From Ghiorsea bivora (lineage in GTDB: Bacteria; Pseudomonadota; Zetaproteobacteria; Mariprofundales; Mariprofundaceae), in contig NZ_JQLW01000007.1 of assembly GCF_000744415.1 (NCBI RefSeq), forward strand, positions 1 through 64,000: a stretch of DNA of 64,000 bases, read 5' to 3'. Shown here piece by piece: positions 9,034 through 17,503 of this stretch (its first letter is position 1; every line of letters starts with the position of its first letter). The translations under genes and the position numbers were made by a program. The notes beneath the pieces are model-generated. The model was not told the DNA's origin and did not search any database. It worked only from the letters and a program-made list of their open reading frames with translations.

Positions 9034-9183
9034 GGAGATGCTGATTTATTGACATCCTGCCAAAAATCAGGGCAAGAAAGGAAAAGCGCGGTTTCCCTTT
9101 CTCTTACAAATCAACCGCTTAAGCTATTGATTTGGTAGCCCATCCATGGGCTGTACAGAAGCACTGAATAAATCAGTGCTTCC
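9034..9183 (+). mobile_element. 150-bp IS5-type miniature element (MITE), copy 1
   Basis: The ends are GGAGATGCTGATTTATT and the inverse of AATAAATCAGTGCTTCC, forming imperfect terminal inverted repeats. The element is flanked on both sides by CTAA (9030-9033 and 9184-9187), a 4-bp duplication of the YTAR type used by IS5-family transposases. Internally it has hairpin-forming segments: AGAAAGG...CCTTTCT and AGCCCAT...ATGGGCT. No coding capacity. A second copy of equal length is at 54859-55008. Confidence 0.85.
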
Positions 9184-9216
9184 CTAAGAAGAAGTAGCGA
9201 GTTGGTTTTTGTCTTC

Positions 9217-9381
9217 TTAGTGGTGCGACTTCATCATAAGTTTAAGCATTTTATAATTAATCACTAAAAAGCGAATACCTTGCCATAGCAATGAGGTACG
9301 CATGTATCGTGTCCAACCTGTTGGTGCTGGCGGGTAATAAGCTTGTTGATAAGGTTCTTTGTTTGTAACTTTTCTGGTCAT
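9217..9381 (-). CDS. Small hypothetical protein, 54 residues, next to the SQR-like gene
   Basis: ATG at 9379-9381 is preceded by a good CAGGAG ribosome site; the frame ends at TAA 9217-9219. The product begins MTRKVTNKEPYQQAYYPPAP and has a basic, aromatic central part (GWTRYMRTSLLWQGIRFLVI) that could be an amphipathic or membrane-peripheral helix. It ends KSHH. It lies 34 bases downstream of the SQR-like flavoprotein on the same strand, so the two probably form one transcript. I do not recognise a family. A membrane anchor or quinone-site accessory for the flavoprotein is speculation. Confidence 0.65.
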   Translation of the reverse strand: MTRKVTNKEPYQQAYYPPAPTGWTRYMRTSLLWQGIRFLVINYKMLKLMMKSHH

Positions 9382-9415
9382 GCTATTCTCCTGCGAATCT
9401 TTTTTTTGAATGAAC

Positions 9416-10879
9416 TTAGTCTGGTAAAATTGACCAGCCAGGTTTCATTTTGGCTTGATAAATAAAGGTGTGGTGGAGAAGGGACTTCATCCAATGTCCT
9501 GCCAAACCAACTTCACCCGTGGTGAGTTCAATATCGCGCCCGTGTTCGGGGTATTTCTCAAAATCAGGAACAACAGGGAATACTGTCATGGTTGCAGCAC
9601 TACCGCTGAACATACTTGCCCCTGTTGAAGCAACACAAGCAGCACCCATTTCAGCCATGGAAGCATGGTGGGTTGGCTCATCCGTACCCTTGTTAATCAT
9701 ATCGCTGATACTGTTGGCAACAGCAATTGCCATCGCAGCAGAAGGCATACCTGTGCGTGGTGGTGTGGGGTTAATCGGTGTTCCATTTGCGCTTTGCATC
9801 GGTTTACTAATCAAATGGGGTGGGGCAAAAGCGATACCAATAGCAAAAATGTTTTTGTGGGTTGGTGTTTGGTAGTGTTTTGGCCAATCACCAGCACTCC
9901 ATTCTTCGTAGGGGCGAGGTGTGTAGTCGGCATCAACCTTCATGAAACCATTGGGAGCAAAGATGTCACTGGTGATGTCTTCACCATCTTTACTAAAAGC
10001 TTGTAAACCAACACCAGCAAATGGTGGAATAAGCATAGAGAAATCAAATTCAATTTCATGGGTTGAACCATCTAGAATTTCATAGTGAATTTTACCAGCT
10101 TCAACTCTAGATACATGTGCCCGTGTAATCCATTCAATATCACGCTCAACCATAAGCGATTCAGCAAAGGTTTTACCGTTGGTGATATAACCACCACGTT
10201 TGATATGCACGCCGCCCATGCCAAAGTCGCCGAGTTCGTATTCATTGCTCAGCCAAACGATGCGTGCTTTATCACGAACACCTGCGTCTTTAAGCACGTG
10301 TTCAATATTATAAATGTATTCAAATGCTGCGCCCTGACAGGTACACATGCCATGTCCTGTACCGATGACAAATGTACATTCTTTACCTTTGCGCATGGAT
10401 TCAATAGTTGCTTGAAGTTTTTCACTGGCTTCAATGGCATGGCTAGGTGTACAAACCGAAACAGTATGCCCATGCTCAGGTCCAAGACCTTCAGTGGCAC
10501 TAAAGTTAAGTTTGGGTCCAGTTGCATTGATTAAATAGTCATATTCAATGTTTTCTTGTTCACCAGTTTTGCTTTCCAAGGTGTATTCAACTGTAATAAA
10601 AGGTTTCTCACTGTTTTTGCTGCCATCAGGGTGAATGGATAGCGCTTTGGCTTGTCTAAAATCGACATTGGTTTTCTTTTTATACACATCAGCAAGGTCG
10701 AAAGTAACGTCTTCTTCTTTCATTTGACCAACGCCAACCCAAATGTTCGACGGCACCCAGTTCCATGTTGCATTGGGTGAAACCACAATGATTTCATGTT
10801 TCTTGCCAAGTTTTTTGTTTAAATATCGAGCAGCAGTATGCCCTGAAATTCCTGCACCTAAAATGACTACTCTTGCCAT
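9416..10879 (-). CDS. Sulfide:quinone oxidoreductase-like FAD flavoprotein
   Basis: A 487-residue member of the disulfide oxidoreductase family closest to SQR and flavocytochrome c sulfide dehydrogenase; such enzymes oxidise sulfide at the membrane and reduce quinone. Seen: VVILGAGISGHTAARYL (4-20) for FAD, INATGPKL (118-124), MLIPPFAG (282-289), and IFAIGIA (344-350) near the second FAD contact. Candidate redox cysteines are C143, C168, C179, C181 and C415; classical SQRs use three. The paired C179-T-C181 in GHGMCTCQG is distinctive. Substrate is inferred from fold; a polysulfide or thiol reductase role is possible. Confidence 0.75.
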   Translation of the reverse strand: MARVVILGAGISGHTAARYLNKKLGKKHEIIVVSPNATWNWVPSNIWVGVGQMKEEDVTFDLADVYKKKTNVDFRQAKALSIHPDGSKNSEKPFITVEYTLESKTGEQENIEYDYLINATGPKLNFSATEGLGPEHGHTVSVCTPSHAIEASEKLQATIESMRKGKECTFVIGTGHGMCTCQGAAFEYIYNIEHVLKDAGVRDKARIVWLSNEYELGDFGMGGVHIKRGGYITNGKTFAESLMVERDIEWITRAHVSRVEAGKIHYEILDGSTHEIEFDFSMLIPPFAGVGLQAFSKDGEDITSDIFAPNGFMKVDADYTPRPYEEWSAGDWPKHYQTPTHKNIFAIGIAFAPPHLISKPMQSANGTPINPTPPRTGMPSAAMAIAVANSISDMINKGTDEPTHHASMAEMGAACVASTGASMFSGSAATMTVFPVVPDFEKYPEHGRDIELTTGEVGLAGHWMKSLLHHTFIYQAKMKPGWSILPD

Positions 10880-11025
10880 GTTTACACCTACCTCGTTTGT
10901 TAAGTTAGGGAATAAGAATATTATTGATTACTTATATGTCAAGTATATTCAGCTGAGTAAACTAGGTGTATTGTGTACTTGTTTGATAAAGCTTTTTAAA
11001 AACAACAAGGTATGCAGAGAGTTAG

Positions 11026-11209
11026 GGAAGCTCTGAATAAGTCTGGATGAAGCAGATTATGATTCAGAGCATTCAAAATCAGCAAAAGTAGGCGCTCTTA
11101 GGCGAGGCGTGAGTTGCATGGGATAGCCTAAGCTATAACTCAAACGCAAAACACAGCGTTTGGGTGCACTGGACGCAAGATGCGAGTTCATGACTTGCTC
11201 AGAACTTCC
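11026..11209 (+). mobile_element. IS5-type miniature element, second type (about 184 bp)
   Basis: The terminal inverted repeats are GGAAGCTCTGAATAAGTC at the left and the inverse of GACTTGCTCAGAACTTCC at the right (15 of 18 positions match). They resemble IS5-family ends (GGAAG...GAATAAG). Flanks are TTAG and TAAG, a possible eroded YTAR duplication. The interior contains ACGCTGTGTTTTGCGTTT-like inverted segments but no reading frame. It occupies much of the 400-base gap between the SQR-like gene and the permease; the rest of that gap (10880-11025) would hold the promoter of the SQR-like gene. Confidence 0.65.
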
Positions 11210-11279
11210 TAAGGTGTTTGATGACCTTTTGTCTTACGAGTAGTAAAAAAGTCATACATCTGCAATACTTATAAAGTCT

Positions 11280-12581
11280 TTATACGTGGTAATTGCGTTT
11301 GAAAAAGTGCTTTCGAATATATACACCATACAAAAGTTCAAAAAGTATGGCTATCGTGATAAAGCTAGCAAATACGATGATAGCTTTAGGGTTGGTATTG
11401 TAGGTATAAATGAGAAGCGTTAGCAATGCGGCGAGACTCATTGTGAAAGCAGCAATGAGAACCGTTGTTCGTGCATGAATTTTATGGCGAAGTTTGAAAG
11501 CTGCTAAATTAACAATCGTGAAAATTAGCAAGAAACCCGCGCTGCCAATGATAGCAATTTCATTCAGTGATATGGTGTTGGCAATGCCGATACTTAGCAG
11601 TGAAATAACGATGATATCATAGCTGGGTATATTTTTATTAAGTATACTGAGTTTATGAGGCAGCTCGCCTTCTTTGGCAAGGAAATAACCCAACCTAGCA
11701 TTACCATAAATGGTGGCATTGATAGCAGAGAAAGTTGAAAGAAGTGCTGCGATAGCGACGATGGTAAAACCAATATTGCCGAGGGCTGGTTTGGCAGCAA
11801 TCGCCAGCGCATAATCTTTGGCTTCTAAAAGTTGTGCTTCAGGCACAACCCCTACAGTTACCAAGGAAATAAGAACATATAATAAGATCACAAATAGTGT
11901 TGCACCAAAGAATGCTTTGGGGAGGTTTTTTTCTGGTGATTTGATGTCTTCTGTGGCATTGGCAATAAGCTCAAAACCTTCATAGGCAACAAAAATAATC
12001 ATACCCGCAGTAACGATGGCTAGAGGTGATTCCCAATGGTTAGGGGATAACTTATCTGGGTCAATATAAAACACACCTGATATGATGATAAGAATCAACA
12101 AGGAGACTTTAATCAATACGATAACAAATTCAGACCTACTCACAAATGACGTGCTTATTAAATTGATGATTGCAGGTAAAATAATAGCAATGGTAATCAA
12201 AAAGTGGTGTTGCAAAGGCGTGGGGCTATCTTGCAGAAAAGTTTGCCCATAAGACGCAAATGCCGATGCGTATAGTGCGATGGTGACCAAATAACTTAGC
12301 CAAAGCATCAGGTTTACGCTGCTGGATAAAAGGTTGTGTTGGAAAGCTTGGTCGATAAAAACTACCGTACCACCACGGTTCTGGAAAGTGACGGACAGTT
12401 TACTGTAAGCGTAAGCTGTTAAAAGGGCGACAATTCCAGCAAACAAAAAAGCAATAGCCGTTGCCCCATGTGCCAAAGATACGGCTTCACCAAGTACGGC
12501 AAAAATCCCGCCGCCCACCATGCCTCCAATGCCAATGGATATGGCACCCAATAATCCAATATTTCTTGTTTTTGTATTCAA
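11280..12581 (-). CDS. APC-superfamily amino acid permease
   Basis: A 433-residue transporter with about 12 hydrophobic helices. The N-terminal signature LGAISIGIGGMVGGGIFAVL (residues 10-29) is the unwound first helix that binds the substrate's carboxyl and amino groups in APC transporters. Also seen is GMIIFVAYEGFELIANATED, typical of the central helices. Substrate is not predictable. The gene stands 8 bases downstream of the GT32 gene on the same strand. Confidence 0.88.
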   Translation of the reverse strand: MNTKTRNIGLLGAISIGIGGMVGGGIFAVLGEAVSLAHGATAIAFLFAGIVALLTAYAYSKLSVTFQNRGGTVVFIDQAFQHNLLSSSVNLMLWLSYLVTIALYASAFASYGQTFLQDSPTPLQHHFLITIAIILPAIINLISTSFVSRSEFVIVLIKVSLLILIIISGVFYIDPDKLSPNHWESPLAIVTAGMIIFVAYEGFELIANATEDIKSPEKNLPKAFFGATLFVILLYVLISLVTVGVVPEAQLLEAKDYALAIAAKPALGNIGFTIVAIAALLSTFSAINATIYGNARLGYFLAKEGELPHKLSILNKNIPSYDIIVISLLSIGIANTISLNEIAIIGSAGFLLIFTIVNLAAFKLRHKIHARTTVLIAAFTMSLAALLTLLIYTYNTNPKAIIVFASFITIAILFELLYGVYIRKHFFKRNYHV

Positions 12582-12588
12582 ACTTGTA

Positions 12589-13359
12589 TTATTTTAACAG
12601 GTCTTTGTTATCAACATGTGTCCACTTGCTGCGTGGGCGGTCGATGTATTGGAAATGTTCGTTGGTGAAGCTACCTTGGATGCAGGTGACCCGATAAAAA
12701 CGGCTGTTGGGCTTTTGCGAGCCAATGGCGGTGTTAAAGGTGACAGGACCTGTTAAATAATACACGCCTTGGTCAACGCGACGATTTTGGATGTTATCCA
12801 CAATAATATCTATGGTTTTTTTCAAAATCGGGTGGTTGGGTGCAGCGGCAATGAGATAGTTGGTATAATGTTGTTTATTGACGAGAAACAGCTCATTGTC
12901 TTCGGGTTTGATGAGCCAAGCCAATGGCCAAACAAGGTGGGCATCAATGTCCATATATACACCGCCTTCTTTCCACAACACAAACATGCGCCATAAATCT
13001 GCTTGTGCTGCGCCATTGGTGAGTTGTTTGTAGGCAGTAACGATTTCAGGTGAAGCATTGGCTTCCAAATATTCAAGGCGAGCTTCGGTGCTAACATAGC
13101 GGTATTCATAAGAGAGTGACATCAAGCGGTTAAACAAATAGTTGATATACACAGGAAATGCAGCTTTGTTGGTAAAATTGGTTTGCCAAATCACTTTGGG
13201 AATCTTTTGCTGTTTTTTCGACTTGCATTTGGCAGGGCTGTATGCGGGGATGGTAAAACGATAGTGGGGCAACACCGCATGAAAAGGGTAGCTCAATGTC
13301 TTAATCAACGCGCCAAAAATTTTAATTAGCCGATTGGCAACAACAATATGAATTGGCAT
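12589..13359 (-). CDS. GT32-type glycosyltransferase (DXD motif)
   Basis: A 256-residue protein of the OCH1/capsular sugar-transferase family. Seen: PKVIWQT (54-60, start of the nucleotide-sugar fold) and the block AAQADLWRMFVLWKEGGVYM ending in the metal-binding DID (137-139). Such enzymes transfer a hexose to glycan or glycolipid acceptors in the cytoplasm. No signal peptide; a short hydrophobic N-terminus may give membrane association. The acceptor is unknown; a surface-glycan role is suggested by the nearby LPS genes. Confidence 0.85.
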   Translation of the reverse strand: MPIHIVVANRLIKIFGALIKTLSYPFHAVLPHYRFTIPAYSPAKCKSKKQQKIPKVIWQTNFTNKAAFPVYINYLFNRLMSLSYEYRYVSTEARLEYLEANASPEIVTAYKQLTNGAAQADLWRMFVLWKEGGVYMDIDAHLVWPLAWLIKPEDNELFLVNKQHYTNYLIAAAPNHPILKKTIDIIVDNIQNRRVDQGVYYLTGPVTFNTAIGSQKPNSRFYRVTCIQGSFTNEHFQYIDRPRSKWTHVDNKDLLK

Positions 13360-13418
13360 GTAAGCTCCTCAATATTAGTGGGGCATATCCTAGCTAAAGT
13401 GATATAAAAAGCGAAAGA

Positions 13419-13625
13419 TTATAGGCGAAAAAAATAGGGGAGTGCCATCAGCGTAATGCCAATGCCAGCAAGCAGGTAAAGGTTAGGCACAAAATAAGGG
13501 AATACCATCAAGGTGAGACCCGTCAATAAGGGTATGATTTTATGCTGCTTTTTCCCATAAAGAGAAAAACCAAAACCAATGCTGCCGAAGAATAGTCCTA
13601 AAAATAGCGTTGTTGTGTCATCCAT
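13419..13625 (-). CDS. Small two-helix membrane protein (conserved hypothetical)
   Basis: A 68-residue protein with hydrophobic stretches at about 6-22 and 30-65 and little soluble sequence (MDDTTTLFLGLFFGSIGFGF at the start, FYGKKQ-like basic turn). It resembles short conserved inner-membrane proteins seen in many proteobacteria; function unknown. A second small membrane protein gene (ynfA-like) is 33 bases upstream on the same strand. Confidence 0.7.
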   Translation of the reverse strand: MDDTTTLFLGLFFGSIGFGFSLYGKKQHKIIPLLTGLTLMVFPYFVPNLYLLAGIGITLMALPYFFRL

Positions 13626-13658
13626 TTAAATCACCCAGTCAATTTCATGATAGTGCGT

Positions 13659-13991
13659 TCATATATTTTTTGGAGTAAACATAATAATTGCCATACCTAT
13701 TAATGCGACGATAGAGCCTATAATATCCCAAGTTGTTGGTTTAACATCATCGATTAACCATAACCATAAGATTGCCACAAAAACGTACATGCCACCATAT
13801 GCTGCATAAATACGACCACTAGCTGTGGGGTGTAAAGATAATAACCATACAAATAATGAGAGACTTATAGCTGCAGGAATGAGCAAAAAAATACTTTTTT
13901 CATGTTTGAGCCATAGGTAAGGTAAATAACAGCCAACTATTTCTGCGATGGCTGTAATAAAAAAAAGACTGATGGTTTTTAGTTCAAACAT
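13659..13991 (-). CDS. ynfA: YnfA family (UPF0060) inner-membrane protein
   Basis: A 110-residue four-helix membrane protein. The motifs [13 protein letters not shown] (residues 15-27), [19 protein letters not shown] and [15 protein letters not shown] are characteristic of YnfA, which is distantly related to small-multidrug-resistance transporters. Cellular role is uncertain. Confidence 0.9.
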   Translation of the reverse strand: MFELKTISLFFITAIAEIVGCYLPYLWLKHEKSIFLLIPAAISLSLFVWLLSLHPTASGRIYAAYGGMYVFVAILWLWLIDDVKPTTWDIIGSIVALIGMAIIMFTPKNI

Positions 13992-14160
13992 ATACCTACC
14001 TAGTTGTGAGAAAGCCTATTCTAATTTGATTGAACAAAATTAACACATAGGAGTTTTGTACTACACTAATTTGTCAAAAAAAGGCAAGTTGCAGACAACG
14101 TTTCGTGTGTGTGGCTGGGCACCAAAACAAATATATGACGATAAGCCTAAAGCAGCTATG

Positions 14161-14196
14161 TTTTTAGCTTTGATGTTTAAACATCAAAGCTAAAAA
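14161..14196. terminator. Bidirectional terminator, perfect 36-nt palindrome
   Basis: The sequence is its own reverse complement: TTTTTAGCTTTGATGT on the left, TTAA core, and the complementary arm ending AAAAA. It reads as a strong stem with a T run in both directions. The stop codon of the minus-strand gene ending at 14190 lies inside the stem, so the terminator begins within that coding region. Confidence 0.8.
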
Positions 14197-14402
14197 CTGA
14201 TGCGATAGTGTGGGTCTAACCAACATTTAGGAAGTTTTTCACCCGATGGAAAAACCAACTCGTTTTTTTCAACAAGTTCAGGTTCACCAACTTCTTCCCC
14301 TGAAAAATAGTGCAATGTCACGGACTTTGCAGTTGGATCGGTTAATTCCGCAAGTTTATCTATTTGTGCCAAGTCGCCACTTTTAAGGTTTCTGACATAC
14401 AT
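14190..14402 (-). CDS. Conserved hypothetical protein, 70 residues
   Basis: The start is taken at ATG 14400-14402 because AGGAGG lies 6 bases upstream. The product begins MYVRNLKSGDLAQIDKLAEL, contains SVTLHYFSGEEVGEPELVEK and ends KCWLDPHYRISF. It is soluble, acidic, with one cysteine. I do not recognise a characterised family. It stands alone between ynfA and mrp with its own terminator. Confidence 0.7.
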   Translation of the reverse strand: MYVRNLKSGDLAQIDKLAELTDPTAKSVTLHYFSGEEVGEPELVEKNELVFPSGEKLPKCWLDPHYRISF

Positions 14403-14626
14403 AACATACCTCCTATTACACATTCAGTACTGCATCAGAATAATATACACTTTTATTTTGTTTTTTGCTAGTAAAAATATTGTCAGACATGTTCTGAATA
14501 GACCATGAATTCAGGACTACCGAATGTATAAACGTGAACAAGTAGCGTGAGGGTTAATGCGTATACTGTTCCCGATTTCCACAGCATGATTGTCCTTGTT
14601 AAACATGTAACAAGGATCTTTCATGC

Positions 14627-15478
14627 TTAGGCCGACATCACAGGGATGGTGATTTTACGTTTGTTCAGCGTCTCCACTTTATCCATCACAGTTTTTGCCA
14701 TGTTTTTGTAAATTTCAGCTTCTTTGGATTCAGGGTTTGCAGCAACGATGGGTGTGCCTGCATCACCATTTTCGCGAATTGCTATATTCAGTGGGACTTG
14801 TGCAATGATGTCAGTCTTAAATTCTTTGCTTAATCGCTCGGCACCACCTTGGGCGAAGATGTGGGATTCTTCATTGCAATGTGGGCATACAAATACACTC
14901 ATGTTTTCCACAATACCCAGCGTTGGGATATGCACTTTATCAAACATACGAATGCCTTTCTCGCAATCAATCAAAGCAATATCTTGCGGGGTGGTGACAA
15001 CCACCGCGCCTGTGACGGGCACGGTTTGTGATAATGTAAGTTGTGCATCACCTGTGCCAGGAGGCATGTCGATAATCAAGACATCAAGCTCGCCCCAAGC
15101 CACGCCATTAAGCAACTGCCCCAGTGCACTAGCAACCATAGGACCACGCCAAATCATGGCTTGTTCATCAGGCACCAATAAACCAATGGACATCATTTTT
15201 ACGCCATAGTTTTCAAGCGGGAATATGACTTGTCCGCCCGTATCCACCATAGGTTTTTGTCCTTTAAGCCCAAGCATATTAGGCATGGAGGGACCGTAAA
15301 TGTCCGCATCCAAAAGACCAACTTTTTTACCTTCTTGTGCAATTGCTACAGCTAAGTTTACCGCAGTGGTTGATTTACCAACGCCACCTTTTCCTGATGC
15401 CACAGCAATAATACTTTTGATGCCGGGAATCGCCTTTTTTGCACTTTCATCTACTTTTTTTGTTCCGCATCCAGCCAT
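14627..15478 (-). CDS. mrp: Mrp/ApbC family iron-sulfur carrier ATPase
   Basis: A 283-residue deviant-Walker-A P-loop ATPase that carries [4Fe-4S] clusters to apo-proteins. Seen: ASGKGGVGKSTTAVNLA (27-43), LLDADIYGPSMPNML, IIDMPPGTGDAQLTL, and VENMSVFVCPHCNEES containing the bridging CxxC. It lacks the N-terminal DUF59 (MIP18) domain of E. coli Mrp, so this is the short form. The extreme N-terminus has one more cysteine (MAGCGTKK). Confidence 0.93.
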   Translation of the reverse strand: MAGCGTKKVDESAKKAIPGIKSIIAVASGKGGVGKSTTAVNLAVAIAQEGKKVGLLDADIYGPSMPNMLGLKGQKPMVDTGGQVIFPLENYGVKMMSIGLLVPDEQAMIWRGPMVASALGQLLNGVAWGELDVLIIDMPPGTGDAQLTLSQTVPVTGAVVVTTPQDIALIDCEKGIRMFDKVHIPTLGIVENMSVFVCPHCNEESHIFAQGGAERLSKEFKTDIIAQVPLNIAIRENGDAGTPIVAANPESKEAEIYKNMAKTVMDKVETLNKRKITIPVMSA

Positions 15479-15561
15479 GATTTCGCCTCTTTAACTTTGA
15501 TTCAATGTATATAAGGGCAGAAGCATAACCTATTCAAGGCATGGGTACATATTAAAAAATC

Positions 15562-16488
15562 ATGGTTATTTTAAGTGGGATGTTTAATCTTTGCACAATG
15601 CGAGCATGTATTCTTTTATATCTGTTATTTTTCTCTTGGTTTGGACAGGTTCAGGCAGCACCTGCGCCTATTCATGATACAATGAATAGCATTGACCCTT
15701 ATACTTGGCGTATTTCTGATGGTTGGAGCAATGGGGGAATGTTTGCTGTGGGCTGGCGGGCTGATCATGTTGATATTTATGCTAATACATTACGACTCAC
15801 GTTGAATAACATGCCTTGTGTGAACAATGCAGCCTTATGTTCGGGTGCTGCGTATGCGGCTGGGGAGTATAGTAGCCAAGTTTTACTGCCTGCTGGACAA
15901 ATAACATTTCGGGCAAAAGTTGCCAAGGCATCGGGTGTGGTTACGGGATTGTTTTTATATACAGGCGCAAGTGATAATCAGCCCCATGATGAAATTGATA
16001 TTGAGTTTTTAGGTAAGGATACAACCCAAGTTCAGTTTAATTATTTTGTATCGGGTGTGGGTGGGCACGAAGCCTTGATACCTTTGGGTTTTGATGCTTC
16101 GCTGGCTATGCACAACTACAGCATCACATGGGATGCTACACATATTACTTGGTCGGTGGATGGGGTGGTGAAACATGAAGTAAAAAATGTGGCTTTGCCA
16201 ACATCTACGATGCGAATCTTTACCAATTTATGGGCTGCGAAAACTGTGGACGCTTGGTCTGGCATATATGTTTATCAGCAACCATTGTATAGTTATGTGG
16301 ATAAGGTGGATTATGTACCAGCAGTTTCGGGTGTAAACTCATCGTCCAATTCTGCTTCAAATACATCAGTAAATACGGCTTCTGGTGGGTGTATTACTCA
16401 AATTTGGTCAAGGCAAGCTTGGTCGTGGCAAATCTTGGTGAGCTTTGCTTTGTTCGTGGTGGGTTTATTCAAGTGCAAGGCTAGATGA
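15562..16488 (+). CDS. Secreted glycoside hydrolase family 16 (beta-glucanase-like) with C-terminal membrane anchor
   Basis: A 308-residue exported enzyme: a hydrophobic leader ends near AQAA (about 30-33), then a beta-jellyroll with the GH16 catalytic signature DEIDIEFLG (143-151; E144 nucleophile and E148 acid/base by family). Family members cleave beta-1,3/1,4-glucans, agars or carrageenans, or transglycosylate. A Ser/Asn linker (about 260-275) precedes a C-terminal hydrophobic helix with basic end FKCKAR, suggesting envelope retention. Its stop overlaps the start of the next LPS gene, so it may process an endogenous glycan rather than food polysaccharide (inference). Confidence 0.88.
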   Translation: MVILSGMFNLCTMRACILLYLLFFSWFGQVQAAPAPIHDTMNSIDPYTWRISDGWSNGGMFAVGWRADHVDIYANTLRLTLNNMPCVNNAALCSGAAYAAGEYSSQVLLPAGQITFRAKVAKASGVVTGLFLYTGASDNQPHDEIDIEFLGKDTTQVQFNYFVSGVGGHEALIPLGFDASLAMHNYSITWDATHITWSVDGVVKHEVKNVALPTSTMRIFTNLWAAKTVDAWSGIYVYQQPLYSYVDKVDYVPAVSGVNSSSNSASNTSVNTASGGCITQIWSRQAWSWQILVSFALFVVGLFKCKAR

Positions 16489-17501
16489 AAGTTTTAATCG
16501 TAAAATTATCAGCATTTGGGGACATTATTCATGCGCTTCCTGCCTTGGATGATGTGTTAAATCGTCCTGAAGTGGATGAGGTGCATTGGCTGGTGGATCG
16601 CCGCTTTGCTTTTGTCACAGAGGTGTTGCCGCCTGAAGTCAAAGTACATCAGATTGCACTCAAAGGTGGACACCCATTGCATGAGGTTCGCCGTGTAGTA
16701 AAGCAACTGCGAGCTGAAAAGTTTGATTTGGCTTTGGATTTTCAAGGTTTAATCAAATCATCTGTTTTAGCGCGGTTGATTTGTTCTAAGGTGTATGGGT
16801 TTGACCCTCAAGTGATTCGAGAAAAACCTGCATCATGGTTTGAAACATCCGCACCCGCACACCCTGATGAAATCAATATCGTGCAGCAGGTGAGAAGGGT
16901 GGCGCAGTCACCGTGGTTGTCCGATGAAGAGATGGATAAACCTATTGTTTATCAGCCGCCACGGATTCATAAGTCATTTGAGGCAAAACTTCCTGTTGAA
17001 TTGGATGATTTGAAACCTTGGGTGGTGTTTAATTTGGGTGGCTCTTTTGCGACCAAAGAATTGCCAGACCAAACTTGGCTGCAAGTTGGGCAAGCTTTGA
17101 AGGAAAAGGGTTATGCAATTGTTTTTTGTTGGGGAAATGCCAAAGAAGAAGCCAAAGCCAAACAACTGAATGCATCAGGTCTAGGTTATGTATTAACCAA
17201 ACGACTGACTATACCTGAATTATGTGTGTTTTTTAAGCAAAGTTTTGCTGTGATTGCCGCAGACACAGGCATTTTACACCTAGCAGCAGCTTTAAATACA
17301 CCAACCATTAGTTTTTGGGGGCCGACACCACGTGAACGGAATGCGCCCCATGGTAAGCTTGATTTTCATGTAGAATCCAACCCTGACTGTGGTCCATGTA
17401 TTCAAAAGACTTGTGATAATTTTATTTGCATGGACATGATTCAAGCCAAGGCAATTGTACAATGTATTACAAATATTGAGCATAGATTGATAGAAGGGTA
17501 A
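16485..17501 (+). CDS. waaC: LPS heptosyltransferase I-like (GT9)
   Basis: A 338-residue GT9 glycosyltransferase that adds the first heptose to Kdo in LPS inner core. The N-terminus VLIVKLSAFGDIIHALPALD (3-22) and the segment LALDFQGLIKSSVLARL are typical of WaaC, as is AADTGILHLAAALNTPTISF near the ADP-heptose site. Cytoplasmic face of the inner membrane. ATGA overlap with the GH16 gene upstream. WaaC rather than WaaF or WaaQ is judged by the N-terminal half. Confidence 0.85.
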   Translation: MKVLIVKLSAFGDIIHALPALDDVLNRPEVDEVHWLVDRRFAFVTEVLPPEVKVHQIALKGGHPLHEVRRVVKQLRAEKFDLALDFQGLIKSSVLARLICSKVYGFDPQVIREKPASWFETSAPAHPDEINIVQQVRRVAQSPWLSDEEMDKPIVYQPPRIHKSFEAKLPVELDDLKPWVVFNLGGSFATKELPDQTWLQVGQALKEKGYAIVFCWGNAKEEAKAKQLNASGLGYVLTKRLTIPELCVFFKQSFAVIAADTGILHLAAALNTPTISFWGPTPRERNAPHGKLDFHVESNPDCGPCIQKTCDNFICMDMIQAKAIVQCITNIEHRLIEG

Positions 17502-17503
17502 GA

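Noticed and set aside
10085-10534. 149-codon open frame on the plus strand inside the SQR-like gene
   Set aside because: It is antisense to a clear flavoprotein gene, has unusual composition rich in Phe, Asn and Cys, and no ribosome site; it is a shadow frame.
14594-14615. CCTTGTT/AACAAGG hairpin downstream of mrp
   Set aside because: Stem is only 7 bp and no T run follows on the minus strand, so I do not call it a terminator.
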